Shown here piece by piece: positions 26,211 through 35,294 of a stretch of DNA of 63,321 bases (position 1 is the first letter of the stretch; every line of letters starts with the position of its first letter). Both the position numbers and the translations under genes were made by a program. The stretch is from an uncultured Clostridia bacterium (GTDB lineage Bacteria > Bacillota > Clostridia > Christensenellales > UBA1242): NCBI GenBank assembly GCA_944383375.1, contig CALWPG010000007.1:1-63321 (forward strand), in the 5' to 3' direction. The notes below the pieces were generated by a model. The model saw only the letters and a list, made by a program, of their open reading frames with translations. It had not been told where the DNA came from and searched no databases.

Positions 26211-26289
26211 ATTTCTATGATAAAATTTTAAACAAATTATGTCAATAAAAAAAGTTGCACTTTTTTTTTAATTCTTTTAAAATTAAATT

Positions 26290-28521
26290 ATGGTTTTAGA
26301 AGGGACAATAGAAGAGATTATTTTCAGGAATGATTCAAATGGTTACACAGTTGCAGTGCTTAGCCACAAAGATGAATACACCACTTTTGTTGGTAAGTTT
26401 TTGCAGCTTCACATAGGAGAAAATGTCAGGCTGGTTGGCAAGTTTGTGACCAATGCAAAATATGGTGAACAATTTAGTGTTGAAAGCAGTGAAGTCATAT
26501 ACCCAAGCACCATATCTGGAATAAAAAAATATCTTGCAAGCGGGTTAATCAAAGGTGTTGGGCCTGTCACCAGTGAAGCCATTGTTGACAAATTTAAAGA
26601 AAACACCTTGCAAGTGATTGAGTTTACACCCAACAGATTGACAGAAGTGAAAGGAATAAGTGAAAAAAAAGCCATCATGATTGGTGAGGCTTTTTCTGAA
26701 CTTAAGAAATTGCAAAACAGTGTTATGTTTTTGCAAAGTTATGACATCACCACAAACATGGCACTAAAGATTTATGAAAGGTATCAGGAAGACACTGTTG
26801 AACTTGTCAAGCAAAACCCATACAGGATGGTTGAAGAGATTGACGGAATTGGTTTCGCCACTGCCGACAAGATTGCAAGGAAAATGGGAATAAGTGAAAG
26901 CAGTGAATTTAGAATGAGAGCCGGGATGCTCCATTGTCTGAATGACAATAGTGAAAAAAATGGTAGCACTTTTATGCCAAAAGAAGTTTTGTTTAAGAAC
27001 TTAAGTGAACTTTTGGGTTTGCAAATAGATGATTACCGGGAGCAGTTTAAAAATGTACTTGAAAATTTGGTTTTTGATAAAATTGTCGTAAGTTTTTTCA
27101 AACATCCATATAACGTGGTTATGCTAACAAAATATTATATTGTTGAGACTCAAATTGCGCAGAAATTGGCGCTTCTTAACACATGTGCTCAGCAAGAGGA
27201 CATTGAGCTTAGCTCAGAAATTGAGCAGTTTGAAAAGTTGAATAAAATTGTGTTTGACCAAAGTCAAAAACTGGCCATTACAAACAGCATTCAAAAGGGC
27301 GTAAATGTCATTACAGGTGGACCAGGAACTGGAAAAACCACAATAGTAAAATGTATTATGACCATATTAAAACAACAAAAGCTAAAAGTCATGTTGCTTG
27401 CTCCAACTGGAAGAGCCGCCAAAAGGCTTAGTGAAAGCACGGGAGAGGATGCAAAAACCATACACCGTGGACTTGAAGTTGATTTTAGAGGAGAGAATGG
27501 TAGGTTTGTCCACAACGACACAAATCCTTTGGAGGTTGATGCAGTTATAGTTGATGAGATGTCCATGGTGGATGTCATGCTTTTTTGTGCACTACTAAAA
27601 GCGCTCCCACGTGACTGCAAACTGATTTTGGTGGGAGATAAAGACCAATTGCCTTCTGTTGGCGCTGGAAATGTTTTGGATGATATTTTGAAAAGCAATG
27701 TCATAAATGTTGATTATTTGACAAAGATATTTCGTCAAGATAGTGGCAGTTTGATCATTTCAAATGCCCATTTGATAAATGATGGTCAAATGCCTATACT
27801 TGACAACCAAAGCCGGGATTTTTTCTTCGATGAAAAAAGCGATGTAAATGTAATTCGCGAAACTATTGTCGACATGGTGACAAGACGAATTCCAAATTTT
27901 ATGAAAATTGATACAACAAAAATTCAAGTACTTGCACCAATGAAATCTGGTGTTTTGGGTATAGAGAATTTGAATAGATGCCTTCAAGACGTCATCAATC
28001 CACCCTCTGTCACAAAGTTAGAAGAAGTGGTTGGCTCCACTATATTTCGTGAAGGGGACAAGGTTATGCAAATGTCAAATAACTATGACCTTGTTTGGGT
28101 AAAAAGAGACGTATATTCAAGCGAAGAGGGAGCTGGAGTGTTTAATGGTGATATTGGTTACATTCACAAAATCAACAGACAGACATCTGAAATGACTGTT
28201 TGGTTTGAAGATGGCAGAGAATGTATATATCCACGGACAGAGATATCTCAGTTGTCTTTGGCATATGCTGTCACCATTCACAAAAGCCAGGGTAGCGAGT
28301 TTGATGTTGTTGTGATTCCGCTAATTAGCGGAACCGGCTTGATTTTGACACGTAATTTGATTTACACTGCCGTCACACGTGCAAAAAAGATGGTTGTTCT
28401 CGTGGGGGAAAAGAAGAATTTAAGACGCATGGTGTCAAATGTCTATACTGCAAAGCGCTTTACCATGCTCACTGACTTTTTACTGACGGCGACAGAAAAG
28501 GCTAAGCAATTGTTTGGGTGA
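26290..28521 (+). CDS. recD2: RecD2-type ATP-dependent DNA helicase
   Basis: RecD2 is a 5'-3' SF1B helicase of bacteria lacking RecBC. The 743-residue protein has the N-terminal OB-like domain (LEGTIEEIIFRNDSNGYTVA) and tandem helix-hairpin-helix units (SGLIKGVGPVTSEAIVD; LTEVKGISEKKAIMIGEAF; IDGIGFATADKIARKMGI). The motor follows: Walker A ITGGPGTGKTTIVKC (about 339-353), VIVDEMSMVDV, LVGDKDQLPSVGAGNVL, KIFRQDSGSLII and finally the SH3-containing UvrD_C-like part with YAVTIHKSQGSEFD. All motifs are intact. The start ATG lacks a clear ribosome binding site. comFC follows four bases after the stop. Confidence 0.95.
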   Translation: MVLEGTIEEIIFRNDSNGYTVAVLSHKDEYTTFVGKFLQLHIGENVRLVGKFVTNAKYGEQFSVESSEVIYPSTISGIKKYLASGLIKGVGPVTSEAIVDKFKENTLQVIEFTPNRLTEVKGISEKKAIMIGEAFSELKKLQNSVMFLQSYDITTNMALKIYERYQEDTVELVKQNPYRMVEEIDGIGFATADKIARKMGISESSEFRMRAGMLHCLNDNSEKNGSTFMPKEVLFKNLSELLGLQIDDYREQFKNVLENLVFDKIVVSFFKHPYNVVMLTKYYIVETQIAQKLALLNTCAQQEDIELSSEIEQFEKLNKIVFDQSQKLAITNSIQKGVNVITGGPGTGKTTIVKCIMTILKQQKLKVMLLAPTGRAAKRLSESTGEDAKTIHRGLEVDFRGENGRFVHNDTNPLEVDAVIVDEMSMVDVMLFCALLKALPRDCKLILVGDKDQLPSVGAGNVLDDILKSNVINVDYLTKIFRQDSGSLIISNAHLINDGQMPILDNQSRDFFFDEKSDVNVIRETIVDMVTRRIPNFMKIDTTKIQVLAPMKSGVLGIENLNRCLQDVINPPSVTKLEEVVGSTIFREGDKVMQMSNNYDLVWVKRDVYSSEEGAGVFNGDIGYIHKINRQTSEMTVWFEDGRECIYPRTEISQLSLAYAVTIHKSQGSEFDVVVIPLISGTGLILTRNLIYTAVTRAKKMVVLVGEKKNLRRMVSNVYTAKRFTMLTDFLLTATEKAKQLFG

Positions 28522-28525
28522 GGTT

Positions 28526-29251
28526 ATGTTTAAAAAATTATTTGATTTGGCAATAAATACACTATATCCCGACAACTTTACATGCAATTTTTGTCATGCA
28601 GAAATTTTTGATGATAATGGGCTCGCAACTTGCGAAGACTGTGATATGTCTTTGCCAAAGATAAATGGCAATATATGTCATCGCTGTGGCGATTTAATTT
28701 TGGACATGGCAACATATTGTGAAATCTGTAAATTTGAGCAAAAGGCATTTGAAATGAACAGGTCTGTGTTTTTGTATGACGGAGACATCAAAAACGCAAT
28801 CAGAAGTTTTAAATTTGACAACGCAAAATATTGGCACAAAAGTTTTGCACATTATTTGGCAAAGGCATACAAACAATACGATTACAACTGCGACATAATT
28901 TGCTACGTGCCAATGTATAAAGATAGGCAAATTTCGCGTGGATACAATCAAAGTGAACTTTTGGCAACAGAACTTGGACATATTTTAAAAATCGATGTAA
29001 GCCATGAAAATTTGGTCAAGTGCAAAGATACAAAAAATCAAGTTGACTTAAATTTCAAACAAAGAAGAGAAAATCTTAGCGGCGCCTTTAAGGTGTTGGA
29101 CAAGTCTAAGTTTAAAGGCAAAAACATTTTGCTTGTCGATGACGTCTACACCACCGGTTCAACACTGAATAACTGCAGTATGGTTCTTAAAAAAGCAGGT
29201 GCCAAAAATGTGTATTGTTTGACAATTGCACATGCGCATCAAAAAGATTGA
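28526..29251 (+). CDS. comFC: ComFC-type phosphoribosyltransferase-like competence protein
   Basis: ComFC is a cytosolic protein needed for DNA uptake in competent bacteria. This 241-residue protein has the double zinc-binding N-terminus: CNFC, CEDC, CHRC and CEIC pairs. The PRTase-like domain includes VPMYKDRQISRGYNQSELLA and the PRPP loop ILLVDDVYTTGSTLNNC. RBS GGTGAGG (28517-28523) sets the start at 28526 rather than the in-frame GTG at 28514. It lies directly behind recD2, another DNA-handling gene. No other com genes are visible in the window. Confidence 0.9.
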   Translation: MFKKLFDLAINTLYPDNFTCNFCHAEIFDDNGLATCEDCDMSLPKINGNICHRCGDLILDMATYCEICKFEQKAFEMNRSVFLYDGDIKNAIRSFKFDNAKYWHKSFAHYLAKAYKQYDYNCDIICYVPMYKDRQISRGYNQSELLATELGHILKIDVSHENLVKCKDTKNQVDLNFKQRRENLSGAFKVLDKSKFKGKNILLVDDVYTTGSTLNNCSMVLKKAGAKNVYCLTIAHAHQKD

Positions 29252-29259
29252 AAAGTATT

Positions 29260-29287
29260 TTGAAAATATGTATTTTTATAGTAAAAT
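29260..29287 (+). promoter_or_regulatory. Promoter for secA
   Basis: TTGAAA (29260-29265) and TAAAAT (29282-29287) lie 16 bases apart. AAGGAG (29297-29302) and the ATG at 29309 follow. Confidence 0.5.
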
Positions 29288-29308
29288 GGTTCGGATAAGG
29301 AGAATATT

Positions 29309-31978
29309 ATGGGCTTGTTTTCAGGCGAAAAGAAAAGACTTAAAGTTCTTGAAAAAATTGCTGACAAGGTAATTGAAAAAGAAGAAGAGTATAAGGAAAT
29401 GGACAATGGCACTCTTGTCGATCAGACAAATGTGCTGAAAAAAAGATTGGAAAATGGCGAAACACTAAATGACATTTTGGTGGATGCATATGCCACCGTG
29501 AGAGAGGCATCTTCAAGAGTTTTGGGAATGCGTCATTTTAAAGTACAAATCATGGGTGGTGTAGCGCTTCATCAAGGTAGAATTGCAGAGATGAAGACAG
29601 GTGAAGGAAAAACATTGGTTGAAACCCTTCCCGCATACTTAAATGCACTTGCTGGAAAAGGTGTGCATGTTGTCACAGTCAATGAATATCTTGCAAAACG
29701 TGATGCTGAGTGGATGGGAAAAGTCTACAAGTTTTTAGGACTTAGTGTCGGTGTTGCAATAAGCGGCATGGACCCAAAAGCCAAAAAACAGGCATACGAT
29801 TGCGACATAACATATTGCACAAACAATGAACTTGGCTTTGATTACCTTCGTGATAACATGGTGGTAGACAAAAAACAGCGAGTGCAACGTGGACAAAATT
29901 TTGCGATTGTGGACGAGGTTGATAGCATTTTGATTGACGAGGCTAGAACACCTCTTATTATTTCTGGTCGTGGAATGAAGTCCAGCGAAACATATTACAC
30001 TGCCGACAAGTTTGCCAAGACACTAAAAAATGAAGAAGATTTTGAAATTGACGCAAAGATAAAAGCAATTCACTTGACCGAACAGGGTATAGAAAAGGCA
30101 GAAAGATATTTCAAGGTGGACAGTTTAAGCGATGTGGACAACTTGGAACTTGATCACCACATCATGAATGCACTAAAAGCCAATTTTATCATGAAGAGAG
30201 ATGAAAACTACATTGTTCGTGAAGATGAAATTCTTATTGTCGATGAATTTACTGGCCGTTTGATGCAGGGCAGAAGGTACAGTGATGGACTTCACCAAGC
30301 CATTGAAGCAAAAGAAGGTGTCAAGATCAAAGATGAAAACAAGACACTTGCTACAGTCACCTTCCAAAATTATTTTAGATTGTATCACAAACTTAGTGGT
30401 ATGACAGGTACTGCCAAAACTGAAGAGGATGAATTCAACGGCATATATAATGTCGATGTCATAACCATACCATCAAATAAGCCAAACAACAGAATAGATT
30501 ACAACGACATCGTTTATCGTACAGAAAAAGGCAAGATAATGGCCATAATTGACGAAGTCAAAGAACGCCATAAAAATGGTCAGCCTATCCTTATTGGTAC
30601 TATTACAATTGACAAAAGTGAGCTCATTAGTGAGGCGCTTACTCGTGCCAAGATCAAACACGTTGTTTTGAATGCTAAAAATCACCAAATGGAAAGTGAA
30701 ATTGTTGCTCAGGCTGGAAGGCTTGGTGCAGTCACGATTGCAACCAATATGGCTGGTCGTGGAACAGACATTTTACTCGGTGGTAATGCTGAGTATATGG
30801 CAGTTAAAAAAATGCGTGATGAAAATTTTGAAGAAGATGAAATTTCTTTTGCTACATCTTTTGCACCTAGTGAAGATGAAAGATTACTCCATGCTCGCGA
30901 AGTATACAACGGTTATTACAAACAATTCAAAGAACTTACAGATAAAGAAAAAGAGCAGGTAATTTCTGCAGGTGGATTACACATTATTGGAACTGAAAGA
31001 CATGAGTCCAGGCGTATTGACAATCAGCTGCGTGGAAGAGCTGGTCGTCAGGGAGACAGAGGTTCATCGGTGTTTTTCTTGTCACTTGAGGATGACCTTT
31101 TGACAAGGTTTGGTGGCGAAAGATTGCAAAAGGTGGCTGACTTTTTGAGGATAGACGATCAAACACCTCTTCAAATGCGCATGCTTACACGACAAATTGA
31201 AATGGCGCAAAAACGCATAGAGGCTCAAAACTATGCATCAAGAAAGGCAGTACTCAAATTTGACGATGTCATGAGTCAACAAAGACAAATCATCTACGGT
31301 GAGCGCAATAAAGTGCTTGATGGCATTGATGTTCACGAACAGATCATGGAGATGTATCCTGAGGTTGTTTCCAAGATATGTAACACCTATTTGGATGCGG
31401 ACAAGCCTTATTTTGAATGGGATCTCGAGTCGCTTAACCGTGGACTTGAGGATAAACTTTTTCCAAAGAACACAAATTTGGTTGATGAAAAGTTTGTTGA
31501 AAATTGTGAAATAAGTGATGTCATATCGAAAATTTTGGAAATCATAAATAAAAAATATGAAGAAAACGTTGAAAAGACAAAAGAAGTCAATGTAGATTTC
31601 AGTTTGTTTGAACGATTGATATTGCTTAGGGTTGTCGATTCGCTTTGGATGGATCATATTGACCAGATGCAAATACTTAGAAACGAGATTGGACTTCAAG
31701 CATATGGACAACGTGATCCTGTTGTTGAATACAAACGTCAAGGTTTTGAAATGTTTGACAACATGGTTGACAGAATTCATGAGGATGTAACTGCATTTTT
31801 GCTTAATGCCAAGATAGAAATTAAAAAAGAAATGCCAAAACAACGTGCTTTTACTCCAGTCGATCAGGTGACAAATAAGTCCTCAAGCCCAGTTAGCAAG
31901 AAAAAAGAGGTTGGGCGAAATGATCCTTGCCCATGTGGTAGCGGAAAAAAGTATAAGAATTGTTGTGGGAAAAATTAA
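29309..31978 (+). CDS. secA: Preprotein translocase ATPase SecA
   Basis: SecA drives export through SecYEG. The 889-residue protein is full length. It has Walker A EMKTGEGKTLVETLPAYL (about 97-114), DYLRDNM, and DEVDSILIDEARTPLIISG (Walker B and DEAD motif). The preprotein cross-linking domain comes next, then the second motor half with TNMAGRGTDILLGG and GTERHESRRIDNQLRGRAGRQGD. The helical scaffold has LRVVDSLWMDHIDQM. The C-terminal zinc SEC-C motif is NDPCPCGSGKKYKNCCGKN. It would power export of the secreted proteins encoded in this window. A terminator follows. Confidence 0.98.
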   Translation: MGLFSGEKKRLKVLEKIADKVIEKEEEYKEMDNGTLVDQTNVLKKRLENGETLNDILVDAYATVREASSRVLGMRHFKVQIMGGVALHQGRIAEMKTGEGKTLVETLPAYLNALAGKGVHVVTVNEYLAKRDAEWMGKVYKFLGLSVGVAISGMDPKAKKQAYDCDITYCTNNELGFDYLRDNMVVDKKQRVQRGQNFAIVDEVDSILIDEARTPLIISGRGMKSSETYYTADKFAKTLKNEEDFEIDAKIKAIHLTEQGIEKAERYFKVDSLSDVDNLELDHHIMNALKANFIMKRDENYIVREDEILIVDEFTGRLMQGRRYSDGLHQAIEAKEGVKIKDENKTLATVTFQNYFRLYHKLSGMTGTAKTEEDEFNGIYNVDVITIPSNKPNNRIDYNDIVYRTEKGKIMAIIDEVKERHKNGQPILIGTITIDKSELISEALTRAKIKHVVLNAKNHQMESEIVAQAGRLGAVTIATNMAGRGTDILLGGNAEYMAVKKMRDENFEEDEISFATSFAPSEDERLLHAREVYNGYYKQFKELTDKEKEQVISAGGLHIIGTERHESRRIDNQLRGRAGRQGDRGSSVFFLSLEDDLLTRFGGERLQKVADFLRIDDQTPLQMRMLTRQIEMAQKRIEAQNYASRKAVLKFDDVMSQQRQIIYGERNKVLDGIDVHEQIMEMYPEVVSKICNTYLDADKPYFEWDLESLNRGLEDKLFPKNTNLVDEKFVENCEISDVISKILEIINKKYEENVEKTKEVNVDFSLFERLILLRVVDSLWMDHIDQMQILRNEIGLQAYGQRDPVVEYKRQGFEMFDNMVDRIHEDVTAFLLNAKIEIKKEMPKQRAFTPVDQVTNKSSSPVSKKKEVGRNDPCPCGSGKKYKNCCGKN

Positions 31979-31983
31979 TATTA

Positions 31984-32021
31984 AAAAGATCTCGTTGCGA
32001 TGTAGCAATGAGATTTTTTTA
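31984..32021 (+). terminator. Rho-independent terminator after secA
   Basis: ATCTCGTTGC (31989-31998) pairs with GCAATGAGAT (32005-32014) with one G-T wobble, followed by seven T. Confidence 0.85.
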
Positions 32022-32030
32022 TGCCAAAAT

Positions 32031-32059
32031 TTGCTACAATTCGTGCTTTTCTCTATAAT
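32031..32059 (+). promoter_or_regulatory. Promoter for spoIIGA-sigE
   Basis: TTGCTA (32031-32036) and TATAAT (32054-32059) have a normal 17-base spacing. A second TATAAT lies at 32079-32084. In Bacillus subtilis the spoIIG promoter has a long spacer and needs phosphorylated Spo0A; here no TGTCGAA box was seen nearby. The assignment is by inspection only. Confidence 0.5.
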
Positions 32060-32099
32060 TGTTCACTTCACGTTTATGTATAATATTGGAAGGAGTAAT

Positions 32100-32942
32100 A
32101 TGATAGTATACATAGAGGATGTCTTAATTGAAAATTTCCTAGTTACCTACCTTATTATTTCAATGTCATATTTGATAATTTCACAAAAGCCTAAACTTGC
32201 AAGACACATTCTCGCAAGCTTGCTTGGTGCGTGCATTGCGCTTGTATATCCATTATTGTCTCTTAATACACCACTTTTAACATTACTAAAAATTTGCTTT
32301 GGCTTTGTAATTTCTCTCGTCGCATATTCTGGTAAAACAAAAAAACAACTTCTTCTTTATTTAATTTTTATGTTTACAACTGCCATCTATGGTGGCATCA
32401 ATTTAATGATAAGTTTTTGTATTTATGGCGATTTTTCAACACAACAGAAGTTGCCAACAATACTAATTGTTTTTGTTCTTTTAATTGTGACTTATCTAAT
32501 AAAACAATGCGAACGTGTAATTTACAAAAGAAAAAAAATTTCAAATTTTATATACGATGTGGTCATTAAAAACAATGATCAAGTGGTCAAAACAAAAGCC
32601 TATCTTGACACTGGCAATGTGCTTGTAGATCCTGTGGATAATAGGCCGGTTACACTTGTGGGATACAAGGTTTTTCAAAAACTTTGCAGTGAGTTCGCCG
32701 CTACAAATTTTTTAACCAAAAGCACAACCGGATTAAAAAATGGACACTACATAAATGTTAAAACTGCCACTGGAAATGATAGTCTGTTGGTCTTTGATAT
32801 AGATAGTTTGGAGATAAAAAATTCCGAAAAATCACTGCAGATAGAAAATCCAATTTTTGCTTTGAGCAAAGTGAAACTTTCTGGTCTTGACTGCGATGTT
32901 ATTTTAAATGCCAACCTATTTTGTGGAGGTAACAATGTTTAA
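32100..32942 (+). CDS. spoIIGA: Sporulation sigma-E processing peptidase SpoIIGA
   Basis: SpoIIGA is a membrane aspartic protease in the mother-cell face of the septum that cleaves pro-sigma-E. The 280-residue protein has about five N-terminal membrane helices ([20 protein letters not shown] onwards) and a soluble C-terminal domain. The catalytic Asp sits in [19 protein letters not shown], matching the family DSGN/DTGN motif. GGAAGGAG (32088-32095) fixes the start at 32100, although the frame is open back into secA. It overlaps sigE, its substrate gene, by 8 bases. Confidence 0.93.
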   Translation: MIVYIEDVLIENFLVTYLIISMSYLIISQKPKLARHILASLLGACIALVYPLLSLNTPLLTLLKICFGFVISLVAYSGKTKKQLLLYLIFMFTTAIYGGINLMISFCIYGDFSTQQKLPTILIVFVLLIVTYLIKQCERVIYKRKKISNFIYDVVIKNNDQVVKTKAYLDTGNVLVDPVDNRPVTLVGYKVFQKLCSEFAATNFLTKSTTGLKNGHYINVKTATGNDSLLVFDIDSLEIKNSEKSLQIENPIFALSKVKLSGLDCDVILNANLFCGGNNV

Positions 32943-33648
32943 AAAACTATTTTTGCTTATTAAAAAATATTTTAATCTATCACTTTTCGACGAAGTGGAA
33001 AGCATTGTCATGTACATTTGTGGCAATGAGTCTTTGCCAAGTCCACTTGAGCCTGAAGAAGAAAATGTATTGTTGGAAGAACTTGCACTTGGTAATAAAA
33101 CTGCTAAGGAGAAATTAATTGAACATAATTTAAGATTAGTTGTATATATTGCAAAAAAATTTGAAAATACAGGTTTAAACATTGAGGATTTATTTTCCAT
33201 AGGTGCAATAGGACTTATAAAAGCAGTTCAGACGTATAACTTTGACAAAAAGATTAAACTAGCAACATATGCATCAAGATGTATAGAGAACGAGATTTTG
33301 ATGCAACTTAGAAAGTCCAATAAGCTTAAAAATGAAATTAGTTTAGATGAACCATTAAACCTTGACAGCGATGGCAATGAACTGCTACTGCAAGATGTTT
33401 TGTACAGTGATGAGAGCGTATCAAAAAACATGGATAAATCTGCAGAAAGACAAATAGTATGGAACATAATCCAAAAATTAAATAACAGAGAAAGAAAAAT
33501 TATGATCTTACGTTTTGGACTTGGTGGAGGTGAAGAAAAGACACAAAAAGAAGTGGCAGATATAATGGGTATTTCACAGAGTTATATATCTAGAATTGAA
33601 AAGAAAATACTTGGAAAAATGCGAAAAGATCTAGAAAAAGTAATTTAA
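32935..33648 (+). CDS. sigE: Mother-cell sporulation sigma factor, pro-sigma-E
   Basis: Sigma-E directs early mother-cell transcription during sporulation. The 237-residue protein starts with the membrane-associating pro-sequence ([17 protein letters not shown]) and the cleavage-zone segment [12 protein letters not shown], like Bacillus subtilis YIGGSEALPPPL. Region 2 has [38 protein letters not shown] and [18 protein letters not shown]. Region 4 has [21 protein letters not shown]. The ATG at 32935 follows GGAGG and lies within the end of spoIIGA. The order spoIIGA-sigE-sigG matches other spore formers. Confidence 0.96.
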   Translation: MFKKLFLLIKKYFNLSLFDEVESIVMYICGNESLPSPLEPEEENVLLEELALGNKTAKEKLIEHNLRLVVYIAKKFENTGLNIEDLFSIGAIGLIKAVQTYNFDKKIKLATYASRCIENEILMQLRKSNKLKNEISLDEPLNLDSDGNELLLQDVLYSDESVSKNMDKSAERQIVWNIIQKLNNRERKIMILRFGLGGGEEKTQKEVADIMGISQSYISRIEKKILGKMRKDLEKVI

Positions 33649-33735
33649 AAAAATAAATTATAATATTCATAAAATATTCTATTTTTACATTTCCTTTGTT
33701 TGCAACTTATGCAAGTTTTTAATTAAAAAATACAT

Positions 33736-33779
33736 TGCCTAACTATAATTTTTTCAAATTATTTTTAGGCATTTTTTTT
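33736..33779 (+). terminator. Rho-independent terminator after sigE
   Basis: TGCCTAA (33736-33742) pairs with TTAGGCA (33765-33771), with an inner ATAATTT/AAATTAT stem, followed by eight T. It separates spoIIGA-sigE from sigG; the sigG promoter begins at the next base. Confidence 0.8.
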
Positions 33780-33809
33780 GTATATTTTTATTTCAATTAG
33801 GAAAGCATA
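33780..33809 (+). promoter_or_regulatory. Forespore sigma-F-type promoter for sigG
   Basis: GTATA (33780-33784), 15 bases, then GGAAAGCATA (33800-33809) matches the published sigma-F consensus as I recall it (GYATA, 15-16 bases, GGNNANAHTR) at all but one position. It lies 25 bases upstream of the sigG start codon and directly after the sigE terminator. Confidence 0.7.
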
Positions 33810-33834
33810 TAAACAAAAAGGCAAAGGAGAAACA

Positions 33835-34608
33835 ATGGCAAATAAAGTTGCAATTTGTGGTGTTGATACTGCCACACTTCCAAAGCTTACCAATGAACAG
33901 TTAAACGAACTCATGATAAAGGTTAAAAAAGGTGATGAACTTGCGCGTGATCAATTTGTCGTTGCTAATCTTAGGCTAGTGCTTAGCGTTGTTCAAAGGT
34001 TTTCCAATAAGAAAGAAAAATCCGATGACATGTTTCAGGTTGGTTGTGTTGGACTTATGAAGGCCATTGATAACTTCGACCTATCGCTGGGCGTCCGTTT
34101 CTCCACATATGCAGTGCCAATGATAATTGGAGAGATCAGACGTTTCTTACGTGATAACAACTCAATAAGGGTTTCGCGGAGCTTACGAGATGTTGCTTAT
34201 CGAGCACTTGGAGCACGAGAAAAACTTGTAAAAAAATTTGACAGGGAACCAAGCAATGAAGAGATTGCCTCAGAGATTGGAGAGGATGTCAAACAAGTAA
34301 ATTTTGCGCTTGATGCGATAAGTGAAACTGTTTCTTTAAATCAGCCGGTATACAGCGATGGAAACGAGGCTGTAAGGGTGATGGACCAGGTAAGCGATAT
34401 AAAAAATAGTGATGAGGCAATACAAGAAAAAATTGCCATTCGTGATGCTGTTTCAAAATTAAGCCCAAAAGAAAAGGAAATACTTCTCATGAGATATTTT
34501 ATCGGCAAAACTCAGATGGAAGTGAGTGAAGAGGTTGGTATAAGTCAAGCTCAAGTGTCTAGACTTGAAAAAAATGCACTAGCTGCTATAAAGCGCAATC
34601 TAATTTAA
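33835..34608 (+). CDS. sigG: Forespore sporulation sigma factor, sigma-G
   Basis: Sigma-G drives late forespore transcription. The 257-residue protein opens with the sigma-G hallmark NKVAICGVDTATLPKL. Region 2 has NLRLVLSVVQRFSNKKEKSDD, DMFQVGCVGLMKAIDNFD and VRFSTYAVPMIIGEIRRFLR; region 3 and region 4 follow, with QMEVSEEVGISQAQVSRLEK. The start at 33835 follows AAAGGAG; the longer frame back to 33778 would read through the promoter. The 3' end overlaps the convergent gene at 34605 by four bases. Confidence 0.96.
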   Translation: MANKVAICGVDTATLPKLTNEQLNELMIKVKKGDELARDQFVVANLRLVLSVVQRFSNKKEKSDDMFQVGCVGLMKAIDNFDLSLGVRFSTYAVPMIIGEIRRFLRDNNSIRVSRSLRDVAYRALGAREKLVKKFDREPSNEEIASEIGEDVKQVNFALDAISETVSLNQPVYSDGNEAVRVMDQVSDIKNSDEAIQEKIAIRDAVSKLSPKEKEILLMRYFIGKTQMEVSEEVGISQAQVSRLEKNALAAIKRNLI

Positions 34609-35081
34609 TCTTCAAGTTTTCTATATTTACACACGCCAAACATAGTAGCTGAAATTTTTATTATCTCATTTAGACTGTTTTTCAAAATTGAATAATCTTG
34701 GGCGCAATCATTTAATGCGTCCAATTTTTGTCTTGCATCTGTTGATGTGATTATCATTTTCACCAAGAGAGCACAATAGTTTGAAGAGGGCATTTTTTCT
34801 TTTTTAGTATAATTATTTTCAACTACATAATTTTCTAAATTATTTATATTTTTTAATATTTTGTCTAGTTTTTTTGAATAATTTACATTTAACTTAAATT
34901 TTTTTAAATTATTAGTAATGCAAGAAATTATATCAAAAAATTGCAAAACTTCATTTGTTATTTTTTGTAAATTTTCTTTATTTTTTGCATCAATTATTTT
35001 TATTTTTTTTGTTTGTAGTGCATATTCCTTTGCCATTTTTTCAAAGGCTTTTGGACATAATTTATCATCTTCATAAATCAT
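34605..35081 (-). CDS. Uncharacterised helical protein between sigG and spo0A
   Basis: This 158-residue, Lys/Asn-rich protein appears all-helical with no membrane segment, signal peptide or known motif. It overlaps the 3' end of sigG by four bases and is divergent from spo0A, with 213 bases between the start codons. Its placement between two sporulation regulators hints at a role in sporulation, but nothing in the sequence shows one. The coding assignment rests on the open frame, the context and normal codon use; its ribosome binding site (TGAGG upstream) is fair. Confidence 0.6.
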   Translation of the reverse strand: MIYEDDKLCPKAFEKMAKEYALQTKKIKIIDAKNKENLQKITNEVLQFFDIISCITNNLKKFKLNVNYSKKLDKILKNINNLENYVVENNYTKKEKMPSSNYCALLVKMIITSTDARQKLDALNDCAQDYSILKNSLNEIIKISATMFGVCKYRKLED

Positions 35082-35170
35082 AAAAATACCTCAAAATATA
35101 TATATTACATAACGGCAAAATAATTCAAAATATTTGGAAAACTTGTCACAAACAAAATGTTTTACCAAAA

Positions 35171-35177
35171 ATCGACA
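35171..35177 (-). promoter_or_regulatory. Candidate Spo0A binding box upstream of spo0A
   Basis: The minus strand reads TGTCGAT, one base from the TGTCGAA 0A box. It lies 63 bases upstream of a possible -35 of spo0A. A single near match in A/T-rich DNA is weak evidence. Confidence 0.35.
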
Positions 35178-35239
35178 AAATAGGTAGAATAATCGTAATT
35201 TATTTTAAAATTAGTGCGTTTTCTTGGCAAATTTCTCTT

Positions 35240-35268
35240 TTGACTTATTTTTATGTGTGATATTATAA
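35240..35268 (+). promoter_or_regulatory. Promoter for spo0A
   Basis: TTGACT (35240-35245) is followed at 17 bases by TTATAA (35263-35268) or at 15 bases by TATTAT (35261-35266). A strong AAAGGAG site (35282-35288) and the ATG at 35295 follow. No clear sigma-H promoter was found. Confidence 0.5.
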
Positions 35269-35294
35269 AAAAGGTGAAAATAAAAGGAGCACAA

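Noticed and set aside
29309..31978. Programmed frameshift prfB after secA
   Set aside because: The usual prfB is not next to secA here; the following frame is spoIIGA.
31911..32099. Longer form of spoIIGA beginning inside secA
   Set aside because: It would read through the secA terminator; GGAAGGAG and the family start point to 32100.
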